Made by a program: the position numbers and the translations under genes
Part shown: positions 21,401-31,394 of the stretch, piece after piece
Layout of the letters: each line of letters begins with the position of its first letter
Numbering within the stretch: position 1 is the stretch's first letter
Source of the DNA: Agaricus subrufescens
Taxonomy: Eukaryota; Basidiomycota; Agaricomycetes; Agaricales; Agaricaceae
DNA length: 64,000 nucleotides
Reading direction: 5' to 3'
Assembly (NCBI GenBank): GCA_029945375.1
Contig: CM057059.1
Span: 1,984,001-2,048,000, forward strand
Notes under the pieces: generated by a model
Told to the model about the DNA's origin: nothing
The model's input: only the letters and a program-made list of their open reading frames with translations
Databases searched by the model: none

Positions 21401-22357
21401 TGATGCATTTGTTTTGTAGTTGATCTCTTGGTAGATTCTATTTATAGAATTGATTTCGAGAGCATGTTTCAATGGTATTGGAATATGGTTTTCATCTCTC
21501 CACAATAATGATGGTGCCTGCCAATCAATATCTGGGTTGAATTTCTTTAACCACATAATTCCCAAAAATAGTTTATGTTTGCCAAGAGAAACTATTCTTG
21601 GTTTGATTATCATTGTCTTGTTATTGATTGTGATTTTCATTTTAACGTAATGAGAGCATTTTCCCGCAGAGTTTCGTGATCCGTCTGCATTCAATGTATA
21701 TCGCACTTCTTTTAGTGGATATTTTTGGAGATGATAGTTGTCAACTAATTGATGATCGACAAAGTTTCCGCTAGCTCCTGAATCTAGTAGAGCTTCAATG
21801 TCGTGTCGATCGTTTTTGGTGTGTAGTTTTGTTGGGACTAGAAGTGTTTGTCCTGATGATTTCTGAAGATCAATTTGATCTATGTCTTCATCTTCTAGAT
21901 TGTAGACCATAGCATTTGGGTCTATTGGTGGTTGTGGTGGTTGCTGTGTTTTTCTTCTGGGATTTCCTCTAGGTCTTCCATTTCCTGGTTTAGTTGAGTA
22001 TCTTGGTTTAGGTTTAGATTTTGGAGTGAACTTGTTAGTCTTGTCCATTCTCTTTGAATCTGAGAGTTTAAGGTAGGCCTTGCGTTCTGGACAGTTTGTG
22101 ACCCAATGTCCTGTCTTATGACAAAAGAAACATTCTCCGTGTCGTAAGGCCTGTTTCTGTTCTGGTGTGAAGATTGTATTGACAAAGGATTCGATTGTCT
22201 TTCGGTTTGAATTTCTTTGTCTGATGTGATTGGCTTGTTTGTCTTTGTAATCTTCTTCTTCACTGTCACTGTAGGATTCTTCGGATCCTGAGGTTTCATC
22301 GTCATCTGTGTGGATATCGAGCTCATTGATTGCATAGGTGAGTGCGTCGACGTCCAT
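18455..22357 (-). CDS. Gypsy 1 Pol: zinc knuckle, protease, RT, RNase H, integrase, chromodomain
   Basis: A single 1,300-codon open frame starting MDVDALTYAINE. Domains in order: zinc knuckle CFFCHKTGHWVTNC (~residue 75), aspartic protease LLDSGASGNF (~190), RT with FTKLDVRLGYNN and YMDDILIH (~430-530), and RNase H around CDSSAYATGAVL. The integrase has a zinc region (HDHESSGHPG, CPVCQQ) and a D,D,E core (SMDLITDLP, ISDRDSHF, TTEWYNQ). The C-terminal chromodomain has EYLVRWKGYGPTEDSWE. The separate gag frame, chromodomain and probable self-primer resemble the Tf1/sushi chromoviruses. The absence of stops makes this the best-preserved pol in the window. Confidence 0.95.
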   Translation of the reverse strand: MDVDALTYAINELDIHTDDDETSGSEESYSDSEEEDYKDKQANHIRQRNSNRKTIESFVNTIFTPEQKQALRHGECFFCHKTGHWVTNCPERKAYLKLSDSKRMDKTNKFTPKSKPKPRYSTKPGNGRPRGNPRRKTQQPPQPPIDPNAMVYNLEDEDIDQIDLQKSSGQTLLVPTKLHTKNDRHDIEALLDSGASGNFVDHQLVDNYHLQKYPLKEVRYTLNADGSRNSAGKCSHYVKMKITINNKTMIIKPRIVSLGKHKLFLGIMWLKKFNPDIDWQAPSLLWRDENHIPIPLKHALEINSINRIYQEINYKTNASQQLAKSANFKKESDPLKVIPRRYHRFLKVFDKQKSERLPPQREWDHKIDLIPEFKPKRMPIYALTPKEERELGKFIEENLRKGYIRPSESPMASSFFFVGKKSGDLCPCQDYRYLNQNTIKNAYPIPNISSIMNKLKGSKYFTKLDVRLGYNNVRIRQGDEWKAAFRTLQGFYEPTVMFFGMTNSPATFQSMMNSIYKDLIDSGGVIIYMDDILIHADSKQRLHELTLLVLKILQRNKLYLKTEKCEFEKDRLEYLGVVITHDSIEMESTKLNGISDWPTPKTVKNVRQFLGFCNFYRKFIKNYAHIAQPLYQLTKKTTKFEWNSNAQAAFENLKLQFLERPILQIADQNKPFEIECDSSAYATGAVLLQRDTNGDKHPVAYFSQALNAAERNYHVSDQEFLAIIRALKEWRHYLEGSNHPVTIWSDHENLTRWREPQQLNRRQARWTLYMTRFNYVIKHLAGTKNKLADALSRRPDLVPEGKDNENVTALPPENFINFLTEELMTQINNDKSLVTLSDRYTENEEDNFYKYQGRIVIPDNPTIKKQILINAHDHESSGHPGITETLRKLTKEVYWPGMGTYVQNYVKGCPVCQQYKINRHPTKPPMQPISGPGSTKPFTQISMDLITDLPPDGSYDSILSIVDHGLTKGIILTATRKTATADDIAEILIEKVFSKYGTPQKIISDRDSHFAAKSMQKLYEKLNIAPAFSTAYHPQTDGTTEWYNQEIKFYLAVYTSKNPNNWKRALPMIEFVHNTKPHSGRTHTPYELIMGYNPKAFISHKESNSPAIEEKTLFLEQTQQAALEAHEHARLIMSNCKNKPWNPFKEGDKVWLDNQNLPMPYESKKLNQRREGPFTITRKISPVVYELKLPDRWKIHNRFQASLLIPVTENDIYGKHNLEPPPILVSGEEEYEVEAIINHRVRRKRGVNNQLRMTTEYLVRWKGYGPTEDSWEIENDLENAKEALEEYKRTRNLPATDIGQ

Positions 22358-22417
22358 GTCCCATTCGCTTCTTTGTCTGACTGGATTGTGATTGTATGGA
22401 GCATATCTTGGGTTCTG

Positions 22418-24180
22418 TCACTTATGTTTGGTTTTGCTGTGGTTTCTTGATGACTTGTAGTTGTTTGGTAGCTTAGGTTGCTTTCTGTATCTGTTTTTGA
22501 TGATCTCGATGTCTTCGGCAGCTCTGGCAGCGGTTTTCCAAGCTTGTAAATCTTGTGGTTGTTGCCTGAGTGCTTCTTCTCTGATTGAATCTTGTAATCC
22601 TGCTGCATAGTACGAGCAGAGGATGGTGTCATCTGTAATTCCAGATTGGCTCTTGAGGACTGAGAATTTGCTGTTGTATGATTGGATGTCCATTCCATGT
22701 GTCTGTCTGATAGCTCTGAGTTGTCTTTCGAGGTCTTGTTTTCTCTGGATTGGAGCGAACACTTGTTCCATTGCTGATTTGAAATCTGCATAGGTTCCTG
22801 GGTTTGCTTGGTTTGTTTTGAACTGGTCTTGTTTCCAATCTGCTGCTGATCCTTTGAGTAATCCGAGTATGAAAAAGATTTTTGTCCTGTTGTCTGTGAT
22901 GTTGAGGGATTCGAAGTAGATGTCACATTTTTCAATCCATGTATTGTAATGCTTTGGGTCTCCATAGTAGACTTGGGGTTTTTCGAACTTGATTGTTGCC
23001 ATTGGTTGTCTTGGTGGGGTTGGTGTTCTTGGTGGTGATCTTGGTGGGCTTGGTGTTCCTGGTGGTGATCTTCTTGGGGGTGTTGGTGGTCTGGACAGAC
23101 TTGGCATTCTTGGTGGTGAATTAGGTTGTGTTGGGGGTTGTGGTGGTGTTGGTGTTCTTGAGTGACTACGGCTCCTGGTGTGTAGTATTGTTTTCTGAGT
23201 TCCTGTGTTTGTTGGGCTAATTTGTTGAGATTGTTTTCCTTTATTAGAGCTTCTTTGTTGTGGAGTTTCTCCAAGCGTTGAATAATTTTCAGGTAGTCCT
23301 GATCCTGAACTTGAAAGAAATCCTTCATAAGGTTTGTTAGTTCCGATAAGTTTTCACTTAATTTCTTGATCCACTTCTGAGGGGTATTCCTCGCTTCTAT
23401 TAATTTGTCTGATAACGGCAAGCTGATGTTCTTGTTTGATTGCCTTTTGGTCAATGCACTGATATCTCTTTCTGTCTGATTCTTTGATATAGTACCAGAC
23501 ACTTTTTGCAGTGCTGAAGTAGACAGTTGTTTGGAGATTAGTGCTGAAGAACTGGATGGGGTTTGGTTGTTCCGTGATGATGTCACTTTGATTTTAATTG
23601 TCTTTGATGTGGGTGTATTGATTTCGACTGAATTGGTAACTTCTGATTCAGTTGTGGTAATTTTAGTTTTTACGTTTATTCCGTCTATGGTGCCTTTGGA
23701 GATTAGTGCTGAAGAACTGGATGGGGTTTGGTTGTTCTGTGATGATGTCACTTTGATTTTAATTGTCTTTGATGTGGGTGTATTGATTTTGACTGAATTG
23801 GTAACTTCTGATTCAGTTGTGGTAATTTTAGTTTTTACGTTTATTCCATCTATGGTGCCTAAGTTATATTTGTTAGTTGATATATATTTATACCCTTCAG
23901 CTGGTGAGATTCAATTCTCGTCTCCTGCTGGCAATTTATCCTTTCCCTTTATAAAGGTGGATTTAAGTCTTTTCAGACAAGTTATACTAGACAGTTTATA
24001 GTCTTTCTCTGGACTTCTGATCGTTCCTTCCACAGTACTAGATCCATTTATAGTCATTCCAAACTCTGTACTGGACTTCATGACTTTGTCAGTACCGATT
24101 CCGGTAACCTGAGATTCACTAGGATTCTCTAGCCTCTTCAGGCCTCCTACAGTTGTGTTATGTGACCTGCTAGACTTCAA
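22418..24180 (-). pseudogene. Gypsy 1 Gag (stop and frameshift)
   Basis: Three contiguous pieces of one Gag. An N-terminal frame (24180-23911, MKSSRSHNTT) ends at TGA, in frame with the next segment. That segment contains 55-residue repeats and a charged, probably coiled-coil stretch (LIEARNTPQKWIKKLSENLS). A one-base slip near 23165-23180 moves to the frame that encodes a Pro-rich hinge and the retrotransposon Gag domain (VYYGDPKHYNTWIEKCDIYF, DWKQDQFKTN) to the stop at 22418. Gag ends 60 nt before the pol ATG; the zinc knuckle sits at the start of pol. Confidence 0.78.
23531..23860. repeat. 165-bp tandem repeat inside gypsy 1 gag
   Basis: Two copies (23531-23695 and 23696-23860) with only a few CG/TG-type differences. 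165 bp keeps the frame, giving a 55-residue repeated unit (TSSxNNQTPSSSSALISK at its end). Confidence 0.85.
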
Positions 24181-24441
24181 TTACAGTCTGCAGTTGGTAC
24201 AACAACCGTCCCGTATATTTTATAAGCACGACCTCACTTAGCTGGTAGGCTCAGCCTCAACTATTTCCCTAGTTGGCAGGTGCCGTCAATCTCCCAGTAA
24301 TAATAACACAAATAGTTTTTGGACAGCTTTGTGCTTTTATTACAACCCCTAAAATTGACAATTGCTAGTGTTTGTTTAGGGTTTTATGGGGCAGCAAACG
24401 GTTTCATCTCCAAGCAATGGAGAAGGAACATTTCTACTTAA

Positions 24442-24961
24442 TGTTATAGTGACCCCAGCCCAGTCCTAAGCTGGGGCGATACGTCACTACCGATAACACA
24501 GTTACTGATAGAGTGTATCAAAGGAGCCTTCTTGGTTGAATGGAGATTCAACTTCAAAGGTAATAATACTGAGACGGTTATACAAGCAAGAGAGGGAGCT
24601 TAGCAATTAAGACTTATAGGTTCTAGAGCTTTAGATAAAGGCTTAGTATTAGTCTTCACCTAACCAAGTAGAAACATTGTTTCTACATGGTCAAGTTGAG
24701 GGGTTTATATACTACAGCAAGTATCTACTTATGTAATACTAATAAGAGTCATATCCAGTCATAACTAATCATAATGAGCTGTATCAAGTCATATAAGTCC
24801 TCCAAGTCATTATAAGTCAGAATGACTCATGACTGTGAATCGGAAGATTCTTGACTTTGCTGACTAAGAAATATTATGTAAGAAAAGAGAAACAATATTT
24901 GATATGATTACATCAGCAAAGGTAGGCATATTAGATAAGAAAAGGAATTGAAATCATAACA
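24442..24961 (-). repeat. 5' LTR of gypsy 1 (520 bp)
   Basis: Matches 16344-16890 apart from a shorter AGTCATAA repeat block and scattered C/T and G/A differences. On the minus strand the LTR end is followed by TTAAGTAGAAATG, which can pair with TTTCTACTT inside the LTR (24674-24666), as in self-primed chromoviruses. Confidence 0.9.
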
Positions 24962-25592
24962 GTGCTTCCCTATTCCCGAGGGTGCAAAAGCCATTTGCCC
25001 TTCAAAAATCATGTCCACATCCTACCTCAAGGTCGTGGACATTCCAATCACTGATCCAACTTCAAAAGAATGGCTCGGCCCCACCAGCGTTTGTATTCAC
25101 AAAGAATTCAAACATTCTCCAGTTGGCACTCTCCTCACTGACAAAATCTGCAACATCTGCATCATGCAGACTTCTCCTCACACCAACACATGCATTGCAT
25201 GGGTCAACACAGCCAATTCTGTGTCTGGAGCAGATGCCAAACTGTTCATAGGCAAGTTTATTCCAGTAGCCGGTGTCAACTGTAGAATACTCAGCGCCCA
25301 TCCCCACTCTGGTTCCGTCCTGTGCACCCGGTGCTACAGATGGGGCCATCATCATTCCAAGTGCCACTGGGAAGGCGTGTGCTGTCCACTCTGCAGGGGG
25401 CCTCATTGGGAGGACTTGCATTCTATTATGATGCCACTGGCGCAAGCTGAGAAGCATCATTGTGTGAATTGTACTGCTTCTAAGTGGGAAAAGCGTGATC
25501 ACTCAGCCATGGACAGGAAGAAGTGTCCATTCTGGGCTCATTGTTTTGATTGGGATTGGCTTCACTGCCAGTTCCTGGCCAAGAAAATCTAA
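24962..25592 (+). pseudogene. LINE ORF1-like protein, C-terminal zinc region (second copy)
   Basis: Continuation of the ORF1 cut at 16343. From MSTSYLKVVDIPI it aligns with the copy at 8040-8924 and ends in the same Cys/His block: CTRCYRWGHHHSKC, CPLCRGPHWEDLH and HCVNCTA, then a stop at 25592. The zinc ligands are all retained. No ORF2 follows, only a 3' UTR interrupted by gypsy 2. Confidence 0.8.
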
Positions 25593-25730
25593 TCAAAGGT
25601 GTTGTGTATTTTTAACTTCCTTCTCATTTACTTTTCCATCTATTGGTGGCAGTGTAAGTATCACCCCATCCTTTCTTTTTATATGCATTTCATGTCTTCA
25701 GATCTGGGTATGTATAGTTCGTCTGTAGTT

Positions 25731-28700
25731 TCTTCATAACTATAGCCGTCATAACATTACCTATCCTGATGTTCCTCGCAGCAGACAAGGACTGGTCCAA
25801 ACCAATATATCTTCATACATGCATCAGGTCCCACACATACAACCACATTCCTTCATAACCAAGATCAACGATGACGAAGCGCGGAACATGCGTGTGTCTT
25901 CAGTTGTGAGTACTGTTAACTCTGGCCAATTACTGTGGCCTTGTTCACTCATCAATCAAAACACTAGCAACATTGTGAGCGTAGACGCTCTAATTGACAC
26001 TGGAGCGTCTGTGGTTTTGATAAGGGACACCTTGGTTGAGCGACTCCTTCTCCCTCGTCTTCATTTGCAGAAACCTATATCCATTGAGACAGCTACCAAG
26101 TCACGTAAACAACTCGAATATGCCGTAGAATTACATCTCTCCTCTCGCGATTCCTCATACACCGCGAAACCTGTACACGCTATAGTTTCTGACACACTAT
26201 CAAATGATGTTATATTAGGAATGCCTTTCCTTGAAAAGAATTCGATCCTTGTCGATGCGTTGATTGGAAGTGTTGTTGACAAAAGCACTGGCTTTCATTT
26301 GATCTCAGCTACGGTTCGAACAGAGGCTAGTAAAGCGAAGCTAAAGAAAATAGTATCTCCACAATCAAAAATGTTGACAACAAGGAAATATCGAAATTCC
26401 TTGCTGGCCGAATTGAAGAATCGGTTGGCTGTTATAAAGCGCATGATGGATGCCAAACACTCATCCAAAGTATTGGGAGTGGAATTCATTGCAAGGGCTG
26501 TCGTGGCGTGAATTGAAAGCATTGAACAAAGTACTTACCTAGAAAACGAATGCAACAAAATTATCCAAGAGTTCAAAGAAGTTTTTGATGAAATCCCACA
26601 TGCCAACCGCCTGCCAAATGATGTGCTTGCGGAAATTAAGCTTAAAGATGCAAACCAGATGATACAGACCTGTACTTACTCCTGCCCATGAAGATATCGG
26701 GAGGCATGGCGTACGCTGATTCAACAACATTTGGATGCAGGTCGCATACGAGTTTCATCAGCACCTAATGCCTCTCCGGCATTCATCATACCAAAAGCTG
26801 ACCCTGCTGCACTGCCGTGGTGGGTGAATGACTACAGACAACTTAATAAAAATACAGTCCCTGATCGCTACCCATTGCCAAGGATTGATGACATCCTGGC
26901 AGACTGTGGGAAGGGAAAAATATGGGGGACCATTGACATGACCAATGCCTTTTTCCAAACCAAGATGAAGCCAGCCGACATACCGCTGACAGCAGTATCC
27001 ACACCTTTCGGGTTATATGAATGGTGTGTAATGCCCATGGGGCTTCGCAACGCACCAGCCATCCATCAATGACATGTCAACAAAGCATTGAGGCATCTGA
27101 TTGGTAAATTTTGTCACATCTACCTCGATGACATCGTAATTTGGTCTGATACAGTGGAGGAACATCGTGCCCACGTCAGACAGATTCTTGCGGCATTAAA
27201 AGATGCAGGATTATATTGCAATCTCAAAAAGACCAAGTTATTTCAGCCAGAAATTCATTTCTTGGGCCATATTGTGAATGCAAGTGGCATCCATGCAGAT
27301 AATAATAAAATCGATCACATTATAAATTGGCCCCAGCCCACATGTGCAAAGGAAGTGCGCCAATTTTTGGGGCTTGTTCGGTACCTAGCCACATTCTTAC
27401 CACAATTAGCACAATACACTAGGATCCTAAACAAATTAACAGACAAGGAGTCCCATGCAGATTTCCCAGAATGGTCACCGGCACATGAAGCAGCTTTTCA
27501 AGGCATAAAGTCTTTGGTGCTGAGTGCGGATTGCCTTACAGTGATAGACCATGCAAAGATGCCAGAATACAGAATTTTCATAACAACTGATGCATCCAAT
27601 TTTCAATCAGGTGCTATGCTGAGCTTTGGAAAGACTTGGGAAACTTCCTGACCGGTTGCCTTTGATTCTAGGCCTTTCAGAGCTGCTGAATTAAATTATC
27701 CTGTCCACGAGAAGGAATTGCTTGCAATTGTTCGAGCACTGGACAAATGGCAGGCCGATTTGCTCGGTGCCCCATTTACAGTATTAACGGACCATCGTAC
27801 ACTGGAATGCTTCCAGTCTCAAAAACATTTGTCTCGTCGTCAAGCGAGGTGGACTGAATACTTACAGCAGTACGACTTTAATATTGTTTATCTTCAAGGG
27901 AATGACAACGCTGCGGCGGATGCATTGTCCCGCACAGCCTTCCAATCATGCTCTACTGAGTCTGACACCTCACACTTCTCAGGGTACGATACTGTTGAAG
28001 AACTTGATGTCCCGGTATGTTCATTGTTGGTACCATCCGGTACATCACCTCGAACAGTATGTGAGGGACTTCTATCAGGGCCTTCAGCAGTTGCCCCGGT
28101 TCTGGAGGTGACTCATGATGATGAGCTTTATAAATCTATTCTTGATGGGTACTCTACGGACTCATGGTGTAAGAAGGCTTTGGAAACCTCAATGGATGGT
28201 CTTGAACTCCAGGGAAAGCTTCTTTACTTCAAAGGCCGGCTGGTGGTACCACGTGCCAACAATTTGCCAAACATTTTGACATCTTTGGCGCATAACGCAC
28301 TGGGACATTTTGGGTTTGAGAAAACCTATTCTGCAATGCGAGATTCCTTTTACTGGCCTGGAATGCGTACATTTGTTGAATCCTCTTACATTCCAAGTTG
28401 TGATCTATGCCAACGCACCAAGACACCAACAACAAAGCCCCATGGCCCCTTACATCCTTTACCAGTGCCAGACAAGCGCTTCCATACGGTAGCCATTGAT
28501 TTCGTTGGACTGTTTCCAGAAGAAAATGGCTGCGACCATATTTTGACGATGACTGACCAGCTTGGTGCTGATGTGCGCCTATTGCCTTGCAAGAAAAATT
28601 TAACTGCACGTGATCTCGCAGTACTCTTTTTTGATGGATGGTTCTGCGAGAATGGGCTACCAGAAGAAATTGTGTCAGACAGGGATGTCCTGTTTCTATC

Positions 28701-29580
28701 CAGGTTCTGGACTCACTTGCATGAGCTGACTGGGATTAACCTGAAGTTATCATCGGCTTTCCATTCCCAGACTGCTGGGCTATCAGAACAAACTAACAAA
28801 ACAGTCAACCAGGCCTTACGAGCTGCACTTTTAAATCATACTAAAGGATGGGCTGCTGCCTTGCCCCGCATTCGCTTCAACATCATGAATACTGTAAATG
28901 CTTCTACTGGGTTCTCTGGTTTCCAGTTGCGTCTTGGTGTGTCACCACACCTCATTCCCCCTATATTGAAACATCCAGTGGATGACACTGCTGAGACTCC
29001 ACTGCAACTACTTGAACGCATCGCGCTTGACATAGGAACAGCTGCAGATAATCTGTTTGAGTCCAAAGTTTTGCAAGCGGCACAATCGAATAAGCATTGT
29101 GCCCCAGATTTTCCCTATGCCGTGGGTGACAAAGTGATGCTTTCAACTAAAAACTTACATAACGACCCATTATTACATGCATTTGCTGATGTATGCAGGC
29201 TCCAGCCTAGGTTTGTTGGTCCTTTCACCATTACAGCATGTGATTTGAACCACAGCACGGTCACCATCGACATACCCGGTCCTACCAACAAGTGTCGTGT
29301 ATTCCATACCTCATTGATCAAGCCTTACCTCGCCCTCTCTGATGATCAACCACCTCCAGTTGACGTGCCAGTTTCACCGCCCCCGGCCAGAGTGACGAAT
29401 AATGGACCCGAACATTTTATTGAGCGCATCCTGGACCATAAGAAAAGTGGTTGTGGTTTTCGATTTTTGGTCAAATGGAAAGGCTTCCCCGATTCCCACA
29501 ACGAGTGGATGACATTTCCGGCATTGAATCATACAATTGCACTTGATGAATATCTTGACGACAACGGTCCACTTCTCTAG
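25731..29580 (+). pseudogene. Gypsy 2 Pol: protease, RT, RNase H, integrase, chromodomain
   Basis: One frame throughout, closed by four in-frame stops, all TGA (26509, 26689, 27070, 27649) at positions where CGA fits. Domains: protease [28 protein letters not shown] and IYLDDIVIWSD, and RNase H TTDASNFQSGAML. The integrase has a zinc region (HNALGHFGFEK, CDLCQRTK) and a catalytic core (AIDFVGLFPE, VSDRDVLF, GLSEQTNK). The C-terminal chromodomain is FLVKWKGFPDSHNEW. The third integrase residue reads E in LSEQ. It is a different lineage from gypsy 1 by sequence. No gag precedes it. Confidence 0.9.
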
Positions 29581-29611
29581 TTACTAACAAATTTTTTATG
29601 CGGGGGGAGAG

Positions 29612-29880
29612 TGTAAGCCCAGGCTTACAACGTCACATTACTAATCTTAGCTCACTTAAATAGATCGAGTCACGTAAGTCAACCTTTACCTTTTACTTTC
29701 ATCTTCAATATCTTTCTCCATACGATATGCGTGTCCATTTGTTCTCTCTCTTCTCAATACACTGTCTGGAACTGCTCTTTCGTTCGTGTGACAGTAAGTC
29801 TCTAAGCTTCATCTTGGTGAGCCCTTATTGGGCTTTCAGATCTGGGTATGTATAGTTCGTCTGTAGTTTCTTCATAACTA
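29612..29880 (+). repeat. 3' LTR of gypsy 2 (~269 bp)
   Basis: Starts TGTAAGCCCAGGCTTACA, an inverted repeat, right after the purine tract at 29601-29611. The end is set by the limit of identity with the 5' remnant (CATAACTA). The exact 3' terminus and the target duplication are not resolved. Confidence 0.7.
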
Positions 29881-29985
29881 CTAGTAGGAGGTCAGGTGTA
29901 TGTAAAGACTGGGGAATGCATTATGGCACCCTTGAAGGTCGAATTTGAAACAATTCCCATTGATTACAAAAAAAAAAAAAAAAAG

Positions 29986-30616
29986 ATGCCTCAGGCTCTG
30001 CAGCAAGCTCCTCTTCGACTTCTAGCCCCAAAAAAGCGCAGAGAGTGCGTGAATTTGCTGGAAATGCAAGTGCCTCACATCCCTCCCCTTCCCCTTCACT
30101 TTCTACGCCTCTACAGCTCAATGCTGACTTCCATTGGCTTGCAGACACTGGGGCCACTTCTCATATGACCCCACATCGTCACTGGTTCAAGAACTACTCC
30201 CCCAATTGCATTCCCATCTGATTAGCTGATAATTCAGTTGTATACTCTGCAGGGATAGGTTCTGTGGTGTTTAAACCAGTTGTTAATGGAAAGGAGGCTA
30301 GAGCAGTCGAGTTTTTGAGGGTACTACATGTTCCTGACATCAGGAGTAATCTGCTGTCTTGTTTATACCTTGCTCAGCACAAGGGCTTCAATATCACCAT
30401 TTCTGCTTGCTCTATTGCTTTACAGTGCAAGGGAACAACACTTTTTACAGCCACTATCCACTCCAACAACTCTGCTGAGCTAGATGGCTCTACTATCACT
30501 TCTGAGGCCGCTTTTTCTGTTTCTACACTGCCAGCTGACCTCTCCCTGTGGCATTGTCACTTCATTCATCGGAATTATGCTGATGTGAAGTCTATATTGA
30601 GTAAGGACCTTCTTAC
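29986..30616 (+). pseudogene. Copia H protease and integrase start
   Basis: Resumes copia H after the nested block: Ser-rich linker, protease WLADTGATSHM, then LHVPDIRSNLLSCLYLAQHK and the start of the integrase zinc region. One TGA occurs at 30219-30221. The sequence ends at copia C; CTTAC (30612-30616) is the base run next to that insertion. Confidence 0.85.
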
Positions 30617-30933
30617 TGTTGCAACTAGAATGTAGAGTTTGCAGTGGCAATCCTAACAATGCTAGTACCAAGTGGATCAGATAAGAAATGAGTGAGTATT
30701 AGCACAGTTAATCTGTGGACAAGTATAAGAAGCTATAACAACAATACAAAGAGATTGCTCACCTGTGGACAAGTATAAGAAGCTAAAGACTTCTAAGTTG
30801 TCCACAGGCAAGTTCAACATGCACTGACTAATCTATCATGTCAGCAGAAGTGTCTGCTTTACTCTAAGTCAAGATATACACAAAACAAATTGTCCAGTCA
30901 CTCTAATAACTGAATGCTTGGGGCATTCTAACA
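30617..30933 (-). repeat. 3' LTR of copia C (317 bp)
   Basis: Minus strand TGTTAGAATGCCCCAAGC...TTGCAACA. It is preceded by the purine tract CAAGGGGGTG (30934-30943). The outermost bases form a hairpin GAATGC/GCATTC, different in sequence from but equivalent to that of LTR A. Confidence 0.88.
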
Positions 30934-30954
30934 CACCCCCTTGATCCAAGCAGT

Positions 30955-31394
30955 CTAGTGTCCAAGTCCCAATAGCGGGACAGCAAAATCAATCACCTTT
31001 GGTGCTACAGCCTTGGTCAGAATGTCTGCCACTTGCTGATCAGTAGAAACATAGAGGGGATTGATAATTCCTTCTTCTACAGCCTCCCAGAGCCAGTAGA
31101 ACCAAAGATCCAGGTGTTTCATGCACCCATGGTGCTCAGGATTCTTTGCCAAACTGATTCCAGACTTGTTATCAACAAATAAAGTCAAAGCAAGCGTCTG
31201 GGGGTAGCCAAACTCACTGAGAATGTTCCTAGTCCACTTGATCTCCTTTCCGGCCTCAACAGCAGCCACAAATTCAGCTTCAGTGCTCAAGAGAGTCACA
31301 AAGGGCTGACGCTTTGAGGACCAGCCCACAGCAGCACCAGAGACAATGGTCACATATCCACCTGTAGCTCGACCTGTGGCCTTGCAGCTGCCAT
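30955..31394 (-). pseudogene. Copia C RNase H C-terminus
   Basis: The frame from TGRATGGYVTIVSGAAVGWS through STEAEFVAAVEAGKEIKW, DNKSGISLAKNP and STDQQVADILTKA to the natural stop at 30955, just upstream of the polypurine tract and LTR. It is intact where present. The N-terminal side is displaced to 50505 by the giant element. Confidence 0.88.

Larger units (their letters stand above)
16344..24961 (-). mobile_element. Ty3/gypsy chromovirus 1 (8.6 kb, complete)
   Basis: Two LTRs (16344-16890, 24442-24961) bound a minus-strand gag and pol with a C-terminal chromodomain. The outer flanks ACGCT (16339-16343) and GTGCT (24962-24966) fit a decayed 5-bp duplication of GCGCT. A purine tract (GAAAGGGATAA, minus strand, 16891-16901) precedes the 3' LTR. 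Pol is one open frame of 1,300 codons; gag carries a stop and a frame slip. An ORF on the opposite strand lies between pol and the 3' LTR. Unassigned internal stretches: 16902-17535 and 18064-18454 show nothing I recognise; 24181-24441 is the untranslated leader. Confidence 0.92.
25697..29880 (+). mobile_element. Ty3/gypsy chromovirus 2, gag-less
   Basis: Plus-strand element of 4.2 kb in the 3' UTR of the poly(A) element. Its left end keeps only the last 46 bp of an LTR (25697-25742, same as 29835-29880). The right LTR is full length (29612-29880), preceded by the purine tract CGGGGGGAGAG. The internal region goes directly into protease-pol with no Gag. A deletion removed most of the 5' LTR, the leader and gag, or the element lacked gag when it moved; I cannot tell which. 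Confidence 0.82.
15088..29985 (+). mobile_element. ORF1-type poly(A) element carrying two Ty3/gypsy insertions
   Basis: The outer element begins with the family 5' end (CCTTGACCTCTTACCAC, CCTCTTTTGG) and ends GAACAATTCCCATTGATTAC followed by ~17 A. It is flanked by the 14-bp duplication ATGCCTCAGGCTCT (15074-15087 and 29986-29999) in copia H. Its own sequence is 15088-16343, 24962-25696 and 29881-29985. The rest is gypsy 1 (16344-24961) in its ORF1 and gypsy 2 (25697-29880) in its 3' UTR. Confidence 0.85.
12872..30616 (+). mobile_element. Ty1/copia retrotransposon H with deep nested insertions
   Basis: Plus-strand copia element reduced to three pieces: LTR end and primer site (12872-12932 and 14237-14241), Gag (14356-15087), and late Gag/protease/integrase start (29986-30616). 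Interruptions are a poly(A) element at 12933-14221, a poly(A) ORF1 element at 15088-29985 that itself carries two Ty3/gypsy elements, and copia C from 30617. Many CG sites of copia A/B read TG or CA here, so it is older or more heavily methylated. Confidence 0.85.

Noticed and set aside
21922..23165. Gln/His/Ser-rich continuation of the gypsy 1 gag N-terminal frame
   Set aside because: After ~23165 this frame is out of register with the true Gag and pol frames, which carry the recognisable domains.
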